From: Halomonas sp. BDJS001
Lineage (GTDB): Bacteria; Pseudomonadota; Gammaproteobacteria; Pseudomonadales; Halomonadaceae
Direction of reading: 5' to 3'
Length of the DNA stretch: 64,000 bases
NCBI RefSeq assembly: GCF_026104355.1
Contig: NZ_CP110535.1
Span: forward strand, 1,488,001 to 1,552,000
The notes beneath the pieces are model-generated. The model was not told the DNA's origin and did not search any database. It saw only the letters and a program-made list of their open reading frames with translations. The stretch's first letter is position 1, and the number at the start of each line of letters is the position of its first letter. The position numbers were made by a program, and so were the translations under genes. Shown one piece after another: positions 18,002-26,404 of the stretch.

Positions 18002-18643
18002 TCAAAGCAAATCCGTCACACTATTGCGCTTCTCTTCCCGTAACCTGTCCCGGGCGATATAAAGCGCGGCGATAGCGCGGGCTTCGTGAAAATCCTCGCG
18101 CAGTAGCAGGGTGGGTAGCTCCTCAAGGGCGTGAGTCTCTACAATTAATGGCTCCGGTTCATCCCCTGGCAGTCGCTTGGGATAAAGATCAGTGGCGAGC
18201 AGCACCTGCATCCGGTGTCGCATATAGTTGGGCGCCAACGAAAGCTCGACCAGCGGCTCAATACGGTGAGCACCAACGCCACACTCCTCCATTAACTCGC
18301 GGTTAGCCGCGGTAATGATATCTTCGCCAGGATCGACCAACCCTTTCGGCAGGGTGAGCACATAATCTTCAAACCCCGCGGCGTATTCGCGGATCAGCAA
18401 CACGTGGTCGGGGTCGGGCATCGCCACCATCATCACCGCACCGCGGTCAGCGCCGGTCAAACGCTCAAACTGGCGCTCTTCGCCGTTAGAAAAGCGCAAA
18501 TCAAGCGACTCAACCTGAAATAAACGGCTTTGGGCAACGCACTTACGCGCCAAAATTTGGGGTTTTTGCTGATAATTAGAGCGCTTAGCACGGCTACCCT
18601 CAGGGGGATTGAAGGTGTCATGCGTAGGGGGAGAGGTAGACAT
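18002..18643 (-). CDS. nudE: ADP compounds hydrolase NudE
   Basis: A 213-residue Nudix hydrolase. The Nudix box GLVDPGEDIITAANRELMEE followed by CGV fits GX5EX7REUXEEXGU exactly. The surrounding sequence (LLIREYAAGFEDYVLTLPKG, LAPNYMRHRMQVLLATDLYP) matches NudE, which cleaves ADP-ribose, Ap3A and NADH. GGAGG lies nine bases before the ATG. It is divergent from yrfG, the same pairing of nudE with the yrfG-hslR-hslO block as in enterobacteria. Confidence 0.9.
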   Translation of the reverse strand: MSTSPPTHDTFNPPEGSRAKRSNYQQKPQILARKCVAQSRLFQVESLDLRFSNGEERQFERLTGADRGAVMMVAMPDPDHVLLIREYAAGFEDYVLTLPKGLVDPGEDIITAANRELMEECGVGAHRIEPLVELSLAPNYMRHRMQVLLATDLYPKRLPGDEPEPLIVETHALEELPTLLLREDFHEARAIAALYIARDRLREEKRNSVTDLL

Positions 18644-18720
18644 TAAAGAGGGCCTCCATGGCTGGAAAAAGGCGGTTACGCTACAATAGCACGCTTACTC
18701 CTAACGTGACTGGAGCGGCA

Positions 18721-19413
18721 ATGATTGATTGGCGCGAGATAGATACCGTCCTCTTGGATATGGACGGCACGCTGTTGGATTTACACTTCGACAGCCACTT
18801 TTGGCTCGAGCACTTGCCAAGGCGCTACCGCGAAATGCACCAACTGGATGAGGCCTCCCAAGAAGCGCTGCGCGCGCGCATTATCGGCGAGCAGGGTACT
18901 TTAAACTGGTACAGCTTAGCGTACTGGAGCCGTGAGCTGGGCGTGGATATTGTTGCGTTAAAGCGCGAAGTCCAGCACCTGATTGGTCTGCGTAGCGACG
19001 CGCTGGATTTTCTCAAATGGCTTAAACAGGCGCATCCAAGGGTCGTGCTTGCCACTAACGCGGATCGTGCGAGCCTAGCCCTAAAGCTGCCGCTTACCGG
19101 TTTGGAGGGTTATCTAGACGCAATCGTCTCTTCCGAGGACGTGGGCGCCGCCAAAGAGGAGCAGGCGTTTTGGTTTGCGCTACAAGAGATTGAAGCTTTT
19201 GATCCTGCGCGCACGCTGTTTATCGATGACAACGCCCGCGTGCTAGAGAGCGCTCGTGAGTTTGGTATTAAGCATTTGCTAGGCATAAAACAGCCCGATA
19301 GTCAGCGGCCTGAAAAAGAGCTGCAAGAATTTATAGCCCTCGACCGCTTTGCCCACCTGCTACCCGAACAGCTTCCGGAACAGGTGTCAGCAACCCAAGG
19401 AGTGCCTAAATGA
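18721..19413 (+). CDS. yrfG: GMP/IMP nucleotidase (HAD family, YrfG)
   Basis: 230 residues from the ATG at 18721 (GGAGCGGCA before it); the open frame extends upstream but the family starts with the W-x-x-I-D segment seen here. HAD motif I is DMDGTLLDL (D at about 17), motif II is LATNADR, motif III a lysine near KEEQAF, and motif IV LFIDDNARVLESA. YrfG hydrolyses purine nucleoside monophosphates. Its stop overlaps the hslR start by four bases, as expected from the conserved operon order. Confidence 0.9.
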   Translation: MIDWREIDTVLLDMDGTLLDLHFDSHFWLEHLPRRYREMHQLDEASQEALRARIIGEQGTLNWYSLAYWSRELGVDIVALKREVQHLIGLRSDALDFLKWLKQAHPRVVLATNADRASLALKLPLTGLEGYLDAIVSSEDVGAAKEEQAFWFALQEIEAFDPARTLFIDDNARVLESAREFGIKHLLGIKQPDSQRPEKELQEFIALDRFAHLLPEQLPEQVSATQGVPK

Positions 19414-19799
19414 GTGAGAGCGTACGCTTGGATAAATGGCTATGGGCCGCACGCTTTTTTAAGACCCGCGCACTGGCTAAAAAAGCCATCGAAGGCGGGA
19501 AGGTGAATTACGACGGCGGTCGCGCTAAAACCAGCAAGCAGGTAGAGGTCGGTGCGCTTATACGCGTGCCCCAGGGCTGGGAAATATTGGAGGTAGAGGT
19601 CTTATCGCTTTCGGATCAACGCCGCGGGGCTCCAGAAGCGCGTACGCTCTATGCGGAAACCGAAGAGAGCGTCCAGAGGCGTGCCAAAGAGGCCGAAGCA
19701 AGACGCCTCACTAACGAAGCGATGCAGCATCCGCTCAAGCGCCCCGACAAAAAGCAGCGCCGCGATATCCAGCGCCTTCAGCGTAACCAGGGCGAATAG
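19410..19799 (+). CDS. hslR: Ribosome-associated heat shock protein Hsp15
   Basis: A 129-residue RNA-binding protein with an N-terminal S4 domain (VRLDKWLWAARFFKTRALAK followed by KAIEGGKVNYDG) and a basic, helical C-terminal tail (KRPDKKQRRDIQRLQRNQGE). Hsp15 rescues stalled 50S subunits that carry a nascent chain. Translation is coupled to yrfG through ATGA. Confidence 0.94.
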   Translation: MSESVRLDKWLWAARFFKTRALAKKAIEGGKVNYDGGRAKTSKQVEVGALIRVPQGWEILEVEVLSLSDQRRGAPEARTLYAETEESVQRRAKEAEARRLTNEAMQHPLKRPDKKQRRDIQRLQRNQGE

Positions 19800-19853
19800 C
19801 CCCGCTTTACCTCGCTACAGTCAATGTCTTAATTAATTTCAGGTTGCCAAATT

Positions 19854-20729
19854 ATGCCCGATCAAATTCAACGTTTTATGTTCGATCACACCAATGTCCG
19901 CGGCGAGATCGTCACTCTGGCGGCCGCCTACCACGAAGTGTTGGATCGCCATGCCTACCCACCGGCGGTGAATGAGCTGCTGGGCGAGCTATTAGCCGCT
20001 GTGGCACTGCTTACTGACACCGTGAAGTTAGATGGCACGTTGAGTATCGAAGTGCGTGGACGCGGCGTTCTGTCACTGTTGATGGCTGAATCGAACCCCG
20101 GTGGTGAGCTTCGCGCGATTGCCCGCATAGCAGAAGACGCCGCCCTGCCCAGCGAACACGCCAGCTTCCGTGAGCTGGTGGGCGAAGGCCAAATCGTGAT
20201 TACCCTCGATCCCCGTGAGGGCCACCGCTATCAAGGTATTGTGGCGTTGGATCAAGAGACCCTGGGCGGCTGTCTGGAAGCCTATTTCAGCCAATCCGAG
20301 CAGTTGCCAACTCGCCTCTGGCTGGCTGCCGATAAGGAGAGGGCGGGCGGGTTACTGCTACAGCGGTTACCAGAAGAGTCACAAAACCAGGATGTGGATG
20401 CCTGGGATCGCAGCGTACAGCTGGCTGATACGATCAAAACAGAAGAGCTGCTCGGCCTGGAGCAGCGCGAGGTACTGCATCGACTCTACCACGAAGAGAC
20501 CGTGCGCGTTTTTGAACCCAAAGCGCTGCGCTTTGGCTGCACCTGTTCACGGGAACGTATGAGTTACGCACTGCACTCTCTGGGCAAGGAGGAACTGCGC
20601 GATATTTTGCACGAGCAGGGGACTATTGATACTCAATGCCACTTTTGCCACACGAAATATCACTACACAGCAGCAGATATTGAAACTTTGTTGGACGACC
20701 CTGAAGCCCCATCGCCCACTATTCACTAA
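19854..20729 (+). CDS. hslO: Redox-regulated molecular chaperone Hsp33
   Basis: The 291-residue chaperone is activated by oxidation. The zinc-binding cysteines are in the correct arrangement near the C-terminus: FGCTCS (about 232-237) and [10 protein letters not shown] (about 266-275), i.e. CxC plus CxxC with about 30 residues between. The N-terminal folding domain starts [18 protein letters not shown]. It follows hslR after 54 bp, is probably cotranscribed, and is closed by the hairpin at 20896. Confidence 0.96.
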   Translation: MPDQIQRFMFDHTNVRGEIVTLAAAYHEVLDRHAYPPAVNELLGELLAAVALLTDTVKLDGTLSIEVRGRGVLSLLMAESNPGGELRAIARIAEDAALPSEHASFRELVGEGQIVITLDPREGHRYQGIVALDQETLGGCLEAYFSQSEQLPTRLWLAADKERAGGLLLQRLPEESQNQDVDAWDRSVQLADTIKTEELLGLEQREVLHRLYHEETVRVFEPKALRFGCTCSRERMSYALHSLGKEELRDILHEQGTIDTQCHFCHTKYHYTAADIETLLDDPEAPSPTIH

Positions 20730-20861
20730 CTATGTAGTCGAAAGCGTATGCCAGGGCGACTAACAGCTGTACTAGGAGCGCCATTGTATTCAATGATTTT
20801 GACGGTTCTTGCAAACGGCTGTTTGAATTCTTACTGCGCTGCAACACAAAATGTAGTGCCT

Positions 20862-20881
20862 TTGTAGTAGTTTAACTACAA
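20862..20881. promoter_or_regulatory. Inverted repeat upstream of pckA
   Basis: TTGTAGT (20862-20868) and ACTACAA (20875-20881) are perfect inverted arms around AGTTTA. ATGTAGT occurs again 12 bases upstream. The site is AT-rich and lies between hslO and pckA, so it could be an operator. No regulator can be named. The rest of the 300-bp gap holds only the terminator at 20896. Confidence 0.35.
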
Positions 20882-20895
20882 GATATTTGATCTTC

Positions 20896-20923
20896 GCCCC
20901 CGTTTCCTGGGGGCTTTCTTTTT
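20896..20923 (+). terminator. Rho-independent terminator after hslO
   Basis: GCCCCC (20896-20901), seven-base loop, GGGGGC (20909-20914), then TTTCTTTTT. It separates the hslR-hslO unit from pckA, so pckA should have its own promoter in 20924-21030. Confidence 0.75.
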
Positions 20924-21030
20924 GCCATAATGCGCCGGACTTCAGCGCGCCCAGCCGGTTTTTCAGTGGTTGGGATGAACATTAAGGCGTCGGTGACGCC
21001 CGGTAAATCGAGAGAAGCCCAGGAATCGAC

Positions 21031-22587
21031 ATGACCACGACTCAAGCCGCTCCCCAATCCCACGTTAATCTCAGCAGTGCCGAACTGATCGAGCGCGCAG
21101 TGGCACGTGGCGAAGGCCGCCTCTCAGCCAACGGCGCCTTGGTAGTCAATACCGGCCTGCGTACCGGCCGCTCACCGAAAGACCGCTATATCGTTGACGA
21201 GCCCTCCACTAGCAGTCAAATCGATTGGGGCAACGTTAACCAACCCTTCGATGCCGGTAAATTCAACGCCTTGTGGGAGCGGGTCAATGAATACCTGACC
21301 AGTCAGGAGCATTTTGTCTCTGAACTGCATGTGGGCAGTGATTCCACTCACTATCTACCGGTGCGCGTCACCACTGAAACTGCATGGCAAAACCTGTTTG
21401 GCCGTACCATGTTTGTGCGCCCTCAGGCCTATAATTCAGCGGTTAAAGACGAGTGGACAATTCTCAATGCCGCGGGCTTTGAGTGTGACCCTGCTCGCGA
21501 TGGCACCAACTCTGATGGCTGTGTGATCATCAACTTCGCCGACAAAAAAGTGCTGATCGCAGGCATGCGCTACGCCGGCGAAATGAAAAAAGCCATGTTC
21601 TCGGTGCAGAACTTCCTGCTGCCAGCCGCTGACGTACTGCCCATGCACTGCTCGGCGAACGTGGGTGAAGATGGCGAAACCTGTCTCTTCTTCGGTCTCT
21701 CTGGCACCGGTAAAACCACGCTCTCTGCGGATCAGGCGCGCTTCTTGATCGGTGACGACGAGCACGCTTGGGGTGACGGCATTGTCTTCAATATGGAAGG
21801 CGGCTGTTACGCCAAGTGTATCGACCTCTCCGAGAAGAACGAGCCGGTCATCTGGAACGCCATCAAGTTTGGCACCGTGCTGGAAAACGTAGTGCTGGAT
21901 GACCGCCGTGAGCCTGACTACGCTGACGATAGCCTGACCCAAAACTCCCGCGCCGCGTACCCGCTAGAGCACGTTGAGAAGCGCGTAGCGGAGAATCTGG
22001 CTGGCGAGCCGAATGCCATCGTGTTCCTGACCTGCGATATGTCCGGCGTACTGCCCCCAGTGTCGATTCTTTCCAAGGAAGCCGCGGCGTACCACTTCCT
22101 ATCAGGCTACACCGCCAAAGTGGGCTCTACTGAAATGGGCTCCTCTGAAGGCCTGGCCGCCACATTCTCTACCTGTTTTGGCGCGCCGTTCTTCCCGCGC
22201 CCGGCCCGTGAGTATGCTGACCTGCTGATCAAGCGCGTCGAGAAGAAAGACGCCCAGGTATACCTGGTTAACACCGGCTGGACAGGCGGCGCTTATGGCG
22301 AAGGCGGCGCACGCTTCTCCATTCCGACCACCCGCGCCATCATTAGCGCCATTCAATCCGGCGTACTGCGTGACATCGATACCAAACACATCGACGGTCT
22401 CAATCTGCAAGTGCCGGTAGCCGTGCCAGGCGTTGACTCCAGCCTGCTCGACCCACGCGAGACCTGGCAAGACCGTGACGCCTATGACCGCCATCTAAAA
22501 GAGCTGGCGACCAAATTCGTCGATAACTTCAAAAAGTTTGAAGGTGTCAACGAAGCGATCATTAAGGCAGGCCCTCAGCTAGGCTAA
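21031..22587 (+). CDS. pckA: Phosphoenolpyruvate carboxykinase (ATP)
   Basis: The 518-residue enzyme converts oxaloacetate to PEP in gluconeogenesis. [18 protein letters not shown] is near residue 45, the P-loop [13 protein letters not shown] near 223-235, the metal-binding [20 protein letters not shown] near 240-258, and [20 protein letters not shown] near 365-385. These identify the ATP-using rather than the GTP-using type. Length is slightly below E. coli PckA (540 aa). Adjacent to hslO as in enterobacteria. Confidence 0.96.
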   Translation: MTTTQAAPQSHVNLSSAELIERAVARGEGRLSANGALVVNTGLRTGRSPKDRYIVDEPSTSSQIDWGNVNQPFDAGKFNALWERVNEYLTSQEHFVSELHVGSDSTHYLPVRVTTETAWQNLFGRTMFVRPQAYNSAVKDEWTILNAAGFECDPARDGTNSDGCVIINFADKKVLIAGMRYAGEMKKAMFSVQNFLLPAADVLPMHCSANVGEDGETCLFFGLSGTGKTTLSADQARFLIGDDEHAWGDGIVFNMEGGCYAKCIDLSEKNEPVIWNAIKFGTVLENVVLDDRREPDYADDSLTQNSRAAYPLEHVEKRVAENLAGEPNAIVFLTCDMSGVLPPVSILSKEAAAYHFLSGYTAKVGSTEMGSSEGLAATFSTCFGAPFFPRPAREYADLLIKRVEKKDAQVYLVNTGWTGGAYGEGGARFSIPTTRAIISAIQSGVLRDIDTKHIDGLNLQVPVAVPGVDSSLLDPRETWQDRDAYDRHLKELATKFVDNFKKFEGVNEAIIKAGPQLG

Positions 22588-22629
22588 GATTCAGCTGAAC
22601 TAGGTTTATAAAAATAAGTGCCTATAAAG

Positions 22630-22662
22630 GGGGCAGTGCCAAGGCACTGCCCCTCTTTTTTT
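22630..22662 (+). terminator. Rho-independent terminator after pckA
   Basis: A perfect 11-bp stem, GGGGCAGTGCC (22630-22640) with GGCACTGCCCC (22643-22653), is followed by TC and seven T residues. Confidence 0.92.
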
Positions 22663-22721
22663 GACGGCGTTTTTTGACTACTGACGGTATGTTGGTGGTT
22701 AAAAAGGCTAAGGAGCCAAAC

Positions 22722-23942
22722 GTGAATTTCTGGACTCAAAAAAAACTCGCCAATATTCATAATCTGCACGATGTTGAGCGGCTGGCACGGCGCAAGCTGC
22801 CCAGGCCCATTTTTGGCTATATCGACCATGTGGCCGAGGATGGGCGTACCCAGCGCGCGAACCTGAGCGCTTTTGATGAGTACCACTTTTTGCCCAAAGC
22901 GTTTGTTAATGTCTCGCAAATTGATCTGCACACTGAGCTGTATGGCAAACGCTACGCCGTGCCTTTCGGCATCGCCCCCATGGGGATCAGTGCGCTTTCG
23001 ACTTACCAGGGGGACATAGTGCTGGCGCGGGCAGCGGCGAAGCGCAACCTGCCAATGATTATGAGCGGGTCGTCTCTGGTACCTATGGAAGAGGTGGCCA
23101 AGGTCGAGGGCGCCGACTGGTTTCAGGCGTATCTACCGGGAACCCCGGAAGGTATCGAAGCCCTGCTGGCAAGGATCCAGCGGGCTGGCTTTAGAAAGCT
23201 GGTGGTAACACTCGATTACCCGGTACCCCCCAATCCGGATAATTTCCGCCGTTCGGGGTTTTCCTCACCGTTGGAGCCAAGCCTGCGCCTCGCCTTCGAT
23301 GGCTTAATGCGTCCAGGCTGGCTGTGCAACACCTTTCTGCGCACCCTGTGGAAGCATGGCATGCCACACTTTGAAAATAACCATGCCGAGCGAGGGGCAC
23401 CAGTAATCTCCCGTGAAGCCGCGCGAGACTTCTCTGGTCGCCGCCATTTTGACTGGGGCTATCTCGACCTGGTGCGGCGCCTATGGCCCGGCACCTTGAT
23501 CGTTAAAGGAGTCCTCAACCCTGATGATGCGGTACGTGCTCAGCAGGCGGGGGTTGATGGCATTATTCTTTCCAATCATGGCGCTCGCCAATTAGATTGC
23601 ACTATCTCCCCGCTCCAGGTGCTGCCAGAGATTAAGCGCCGGGTCAGCGATATTCCGATAATGATCGACAGCGGCTTCCGACGTGGCACGGACGTGATCA
23701 AGGCGCTGGCCCTGGGGGCCGATTTTGTCTTTGTGGGGCGCCCCTTCAACTACGCCGCTGCCTGCGCGGGGCAGGCTGGTGTAGAGCATGTTGCCGATCT
23801 CCTACAGCGTGAAGTTGAACGCAATATGGCGCTGCTGGGGCTGACCAGCCTTTCACAGCTAGACCGTACCTGCCTCTACCAACCAACAGCCGGTGAAGTA
23901 CCGCAGTCATTGTCGTCCATGCACAAAAACATCAGCGGATGA
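22722..23942 (+). CDS. FMN-dependent alpha-hydroxyacid oxidoreductase (LldD/lactate oxidase family)
   Basis: 406 residues from the GTG at 22722, which has AAGGAG six bases upstream; an ATG at 22689 has no such site. The family's FMN and active-site elements are present: PFGIAPMG (about 84), FQAYLPG (about 128), and the signature SNHGARQLD with the catalytic histidine (about 285), then IDSGFRRGTDVIKALALGAD. The segment TLDYPVPPNPDN replaces the usual TVDTP-x-x-G-x-R, so the substrate may not be L-lactate. Mandelate or another 2-hydroxyacid is possible. It stands alone between a strong terminator and the aminophosphonate operon. Confidence 0.8.
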   Translation: MNFWTQKKLANIHNLHDVERLARRKLPRPIFGYIDHVAEDGRTQRANLSAFDEYHFLPKAFVNVSQIDLHTELYGKRYAVPFGIAPMGISALSTYQGDIVLARAAAKRNLPMIMSGSSLVPMEEVAKVEGADWFQAYLPGTPEGIEALLARIQRAGFRKLVVTLDYPVPPNPDNFRRSGFSSPLEPSLRLAFDGLMRPGWLCNTFLRTLWKHGMPHFENNHAERGAPVISREAARDFSGRRHFDWGYLDLVRRLWPGTLIVKGVLNPDDAVRAQQAGVDGIILSNHGARQLDCTISPLQVLPEIKRRVSDIPIMIDSGFRRGTDVIKALALGADFVFVGRPFNYAAACAGQAGVEHVADLLQREVERNMALLGLTSLSQLDRTCLYQPTAGEVPQSLSSMHKNISG

Positions 23943-24094
23943 AACTGAATCACGGTGCAGATCCGTACAACCCCCACTTTTAGTGCCACCGGGCGTCGTT
24001 CCGCCGCCCCCGCGGGTGCCTCAAACGCTCGCTGAACTCGCATTTTCGTTACCACGCGCTACGGGATATGCACGGAGCTGGATCGGAGGTTTTC

Positions 24095-24124
24095 GTAGCG
24101 CGGCGTAAGCGTCAGCGCACCCGC
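24095..24124 (+). repeat. Dispersed intergenic repeat, copy 2 (core only)
   Basis: Exact 30-base match to 17869-17898. Homology stops right after ACCCGC, whereas copies 1 and 3 continue. No heptamer tract adjoins it. Confidence 0.8.
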
Positions 24125-24232
24125 AGCGGCTAATTTCTGATTTTCTAATATTTTAACTTGCGCTGATCGCGAAAAAAACTTGCGTGTCTCTCTGCTTTGT
24201 GTTTTTAATAAAAGCATAAAAAAACACAAAAC

Positions 24233-24263
24233 CACATAAAAACAACAAGCACATAAAAACAAC
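24233..24263 (+). promoter_or_regulatory. Direct repeats upstream of the aminophosphonate-type operon
   Basis: CACATAAAAACAAC occurs perfectly twice (24233-24246 and 24250-24263), start to start 17 bases. A weaker third unit, GCATAAAAAAACAC, begins at 24214. A-rich direct repeats of this kind are a common operator form for DeoR-family repressors, and a DeoR gene lies in the operon; the link is inference. Confidence 0.45.
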
Positions 24264-24319
24264 TAAGCAATACGCTCGCCATCATCACACTCGATTCCAT
24301 GTTATGAGGAGAGATTGCG

Positions 24320-25321
24320 ATGCGACCTATAAAAACGAAATTAGCCTTTGCCGTACTGCTAGGTGCAGTGAGCTCAATAGCTCATGCCGACTCCATCACC
24401 GTCTATAGCGCACTGGAACAGGATGAAATTAATACTTATCTCCAGCAGCTTAGCGTTGACCATCCAGACCTTGAGGTAAATGTTTTACGCCTTTCGACAG
24501 GCGATTTAGCTGCCCGGTTGATTGCTGAGGCTGGTCGCCCTCAGGTAGATGTTATCTGGGGTTTGGCGCTCAGCAATATGATTGACCCTCAGATCCTCAG
24601 CCAGCTGGCTCCCTATAGCCCTGAAGGGGTTGATGTCCTGTCGGCACCTTACAAGGATGAAGAAGGGCGGTGGTTTGCGGCCACAGGTTACCTAGGTGCC
24701 CTATGCACCAATGAGCCAATGCTAGAGCGGCTAGGCCTACCGACCCCTACCTCCTGGGAAGATCTTGCCGACCCCGTCTACAAAGGCGAGATCGTTATGC
24801 CTAACCCGGCCTCTTCGGGAACCGGCTATATGCAAATGGTGGCGATTGAACAAGGTATGCCGGATGGCTGGGCGTTGATTGAGCAGATCAATGACAATGT
24901 GGCGCAGTACACCAGCTCGGGCTCCAGGCCCTGCCAAATGGCGCGAACAGGGGAGTACGCCATCGGCGCCTCGTTCGCCTTTGTCGCGATGCGCTCTATT
25001 GCCGAAGGTTACCCGATCAAAATGGTGATTCCTGAGGATTTTGCAGGCTATGAGCTGGAAGCATCAGCCATGTTGAGCACTTCCGAAAACAAAGAGGCAG
25101 CGCAAAAGTTCCTCGATTGGACGCTGTCTGATGCAGTCGCCGACATGTATGGGGAATACAAAGAGATCGTTACCACGCCAGGAGCAAGCCGCCCAGAAGG
25201 TGCCGACGAAGCGGGTCTCCCGGAAAACGTCGAAGAGATCCTCTTTCCCATGGACTTCGCCCAGTCCGCAAGTGATAGAGCTAATTTTCTGGCCGAATGG
25301 CAGCAGCGTATAGGACGTTAA
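24320..25321 (+). CDS. ABC transporter substrate-binding protein, 2-aminoethylphosphonate type
   Basis: 333 residues with a signal peptide (basic MRPIKTK, hydrophobic core, cleavage after AHA near residue 23). The mature protein starts DSITVYSALEQDEI and shows the extracellular solute-binding (iron/AEP) fold: DVIWGLALSNMID, GYLGALCTNEP, NPASSGTGYMQM. It most resembles the putative 2-aminoethylphosphonate-binding group (PhnS2-like) rather than ferric-binding proteins. The partner ATPase and a fused permease follow. GAGGAGAG lies before the ATG. The ligand is an inference from family and neighbours. Confidence 0.7.
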   Translation: MRPIKTKLAFAVLLGAVSSIAHADSITVYSALEQDEINTYLQQLSVDHPDLEVNVLRLSTGDLAARLIAEAGRPQVDVIWGLALSNMIDPQILSQLAPYSPEGVDVLSAPYKDEEGRWFAATGYLGALCTNEPMLERLGLPTPTSWEDLADPVYKGEIVMPNPASSGTGYMQMVAIEQGMPDGWALIEQINDNVAQYTSSGSRPCQMARTGEYAIGASFAFVAMRSIAEGYPIKMVIPEDFAGYELEASAMLSTSENKEAAQKFLDWTLSDAVADMYGEYKEIVTTPGASRPEGADEAGLPENVEEILFPMDFAQSASDRANFLAEWQQRIGR

Positions 25322-25326
25322 GAAAC

Positions 25327-25355
25327 AGGCGGCTTATGTGTGATAAGCCGCCTTT
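25327..25355 (+). terminator. Intercistronic hairpin after the binding-protein gene
   Basis: AGGCGGCTTA (25327-25336) pairs perfectly with TAAGCCGCCT (25344-25353), followed by TTTCTT. It lies six bases after the binding-protein stop and 41 bp before the ATPase start. Such a hairpin would terminate part of transcription and stabilise the upstream message, giving excess binding protein over membrane parts. Confidence 0.75.
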
Positions 25356-25396
25356 CTTGCCTTTTTCGAATTGGCTCCCACTCGGCTGGATGAAGC

Positions 25397-26404
25397 ATGT
25401 ATTTAGAAATTGATAATTTACATAAGATATTTGGCGACAATATCGTTCTCGATCGAATTAATCTCAAGATTGATAGTGGTGATTTCGTTTGCTTGCTAGG
25501 CCCCAGTGGCTGTGGAAAAACCACGCTGCTAAGAATCATTGCAGGTCTTCTACCGTCTGATGGTGGCAAACTAACGCTGGAAGGTAAAAACCTGATCACA
25601 CTGCCGGCCCGAGAGCGTAATTTCGGCATAGTCTTTCAGTCCTACTCTTTATTTCCCCATATGACCGCCAAAGAGAATGTGGGCTATGGACTAAAGCTAA
25701 GAGGGTGGAGCAAAAAGGCTATCATCCAGCGTGCAGACGAGATGCTGGAACTCATCAATCTAGCCGATATGGCGAACCGTTACCCGCATCAACTTTCAGG
25801 GGGACAGCAGCAGAGAATTGCGCTGGCGCGCGCCTTGGCGATAGACCCTTCCATCATCCTGCTCGATGAGCCGCTATCTGCATTGGACGCGAAAGTGCGC
25901 GAGAAGATGCGGATGGAGATAAAAGATGTACAGCAGCGGCTGGGGATTCCCATTCTGATGGTGACCCATGACCAGGAGGAGGCGCTGGCCCTTGCCGATA
26001 AGGTTGTATGTATGAATAACGGCATGATCGAACAGATAGGGCGCCCTGATGAACTCTACTTACAGCCCAAAACACGCTTTGTTGCCGACTTTATCGGGGC
26101 AAGCAACCTATTCCCGCTGGCGTGGGTAAAACAGCATTTACCCGAGGCGTTGGCGACACTGCCTGCCCAAGACCGAATCGAGCATTTCCTATGCATTAGG
26201 CCTGAGTTCATCACCATTGATCAGGACAGGCAACGGCAAGCCAAGGTCAAAAGCAGTACCTTTCATGGCAGCTTCAACCGCGTGTGCGTTGAGTATGCTG
26301 GCATGGAGCTTACCATCGAGGCTCACAACCATATTCAGTGCCGTCCAGGAGCCCGTGTTGGTGTGTCATTTGATGCCAACGGGTTTGTTTGGGTGACATC
26401 ATGA
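25397..26404 (+). CDS. ABC transporter ATP-binding protein, 2-aminoethylphosphonate type
   Basis: 335 residues. Walker A is GPSGCGKTT (about 35-43), the Q-loop FQSYSLFPHMT, the signature LSGGQQQRIALARAL (about 135), Walker B IILLDEPLSALD, and the switch histidine VTHDQEEA. A C-terminal TOBE-like extension (about 240-335, IRPEFITID) marks the CUT1/spermidine/iron/AEP type. The stop overlaps the permease start (ATGA), so the two are translated together. Confidence 0.82.
   Translation: MYLEIDNLHKIFGDNIVLDRINLKIDSGDFVCLLGPSGCGKTTLLRIIAGLLPSDGGKLTLEGKNLITLPARERNFGIVFQSYSLFPHMTAKENVGYGLKLRGWSKKAIIQRADEMLELINLADMANRYPHQLSGGQQQRIALARALAIDPSIILLDEPLSALDAKVREKMRMEIKDVQQRLGIPILMVTHDQEEALALADKVVCMNNGMIEQIGRPDELYLQPKTRFVADFIGASNLFPLAWVKQHLPEALATLPAQDRIEHFLCIRPEFITIDQDRQRQAKVKSSTFHGSFNRVCVEYAGMELTIEAHNHIQCRPGARVGVSFDANGFVWVTS

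Larger units (their letters stand above)
23943..24319. other. Intergenic region with dispersed repeat copy 2 and an A-rich leader
   Basis: No gene is seen. 24095-24124 is an exact 30-base copy of the dispersed repeat (plus orientation), here truncated after the core. From about 24150 the composition changes sharply to A/T-rich, with CATAAA at 24215, 24235 and 24252. This is the leader of the transporter operon. Confidence 0.7.
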
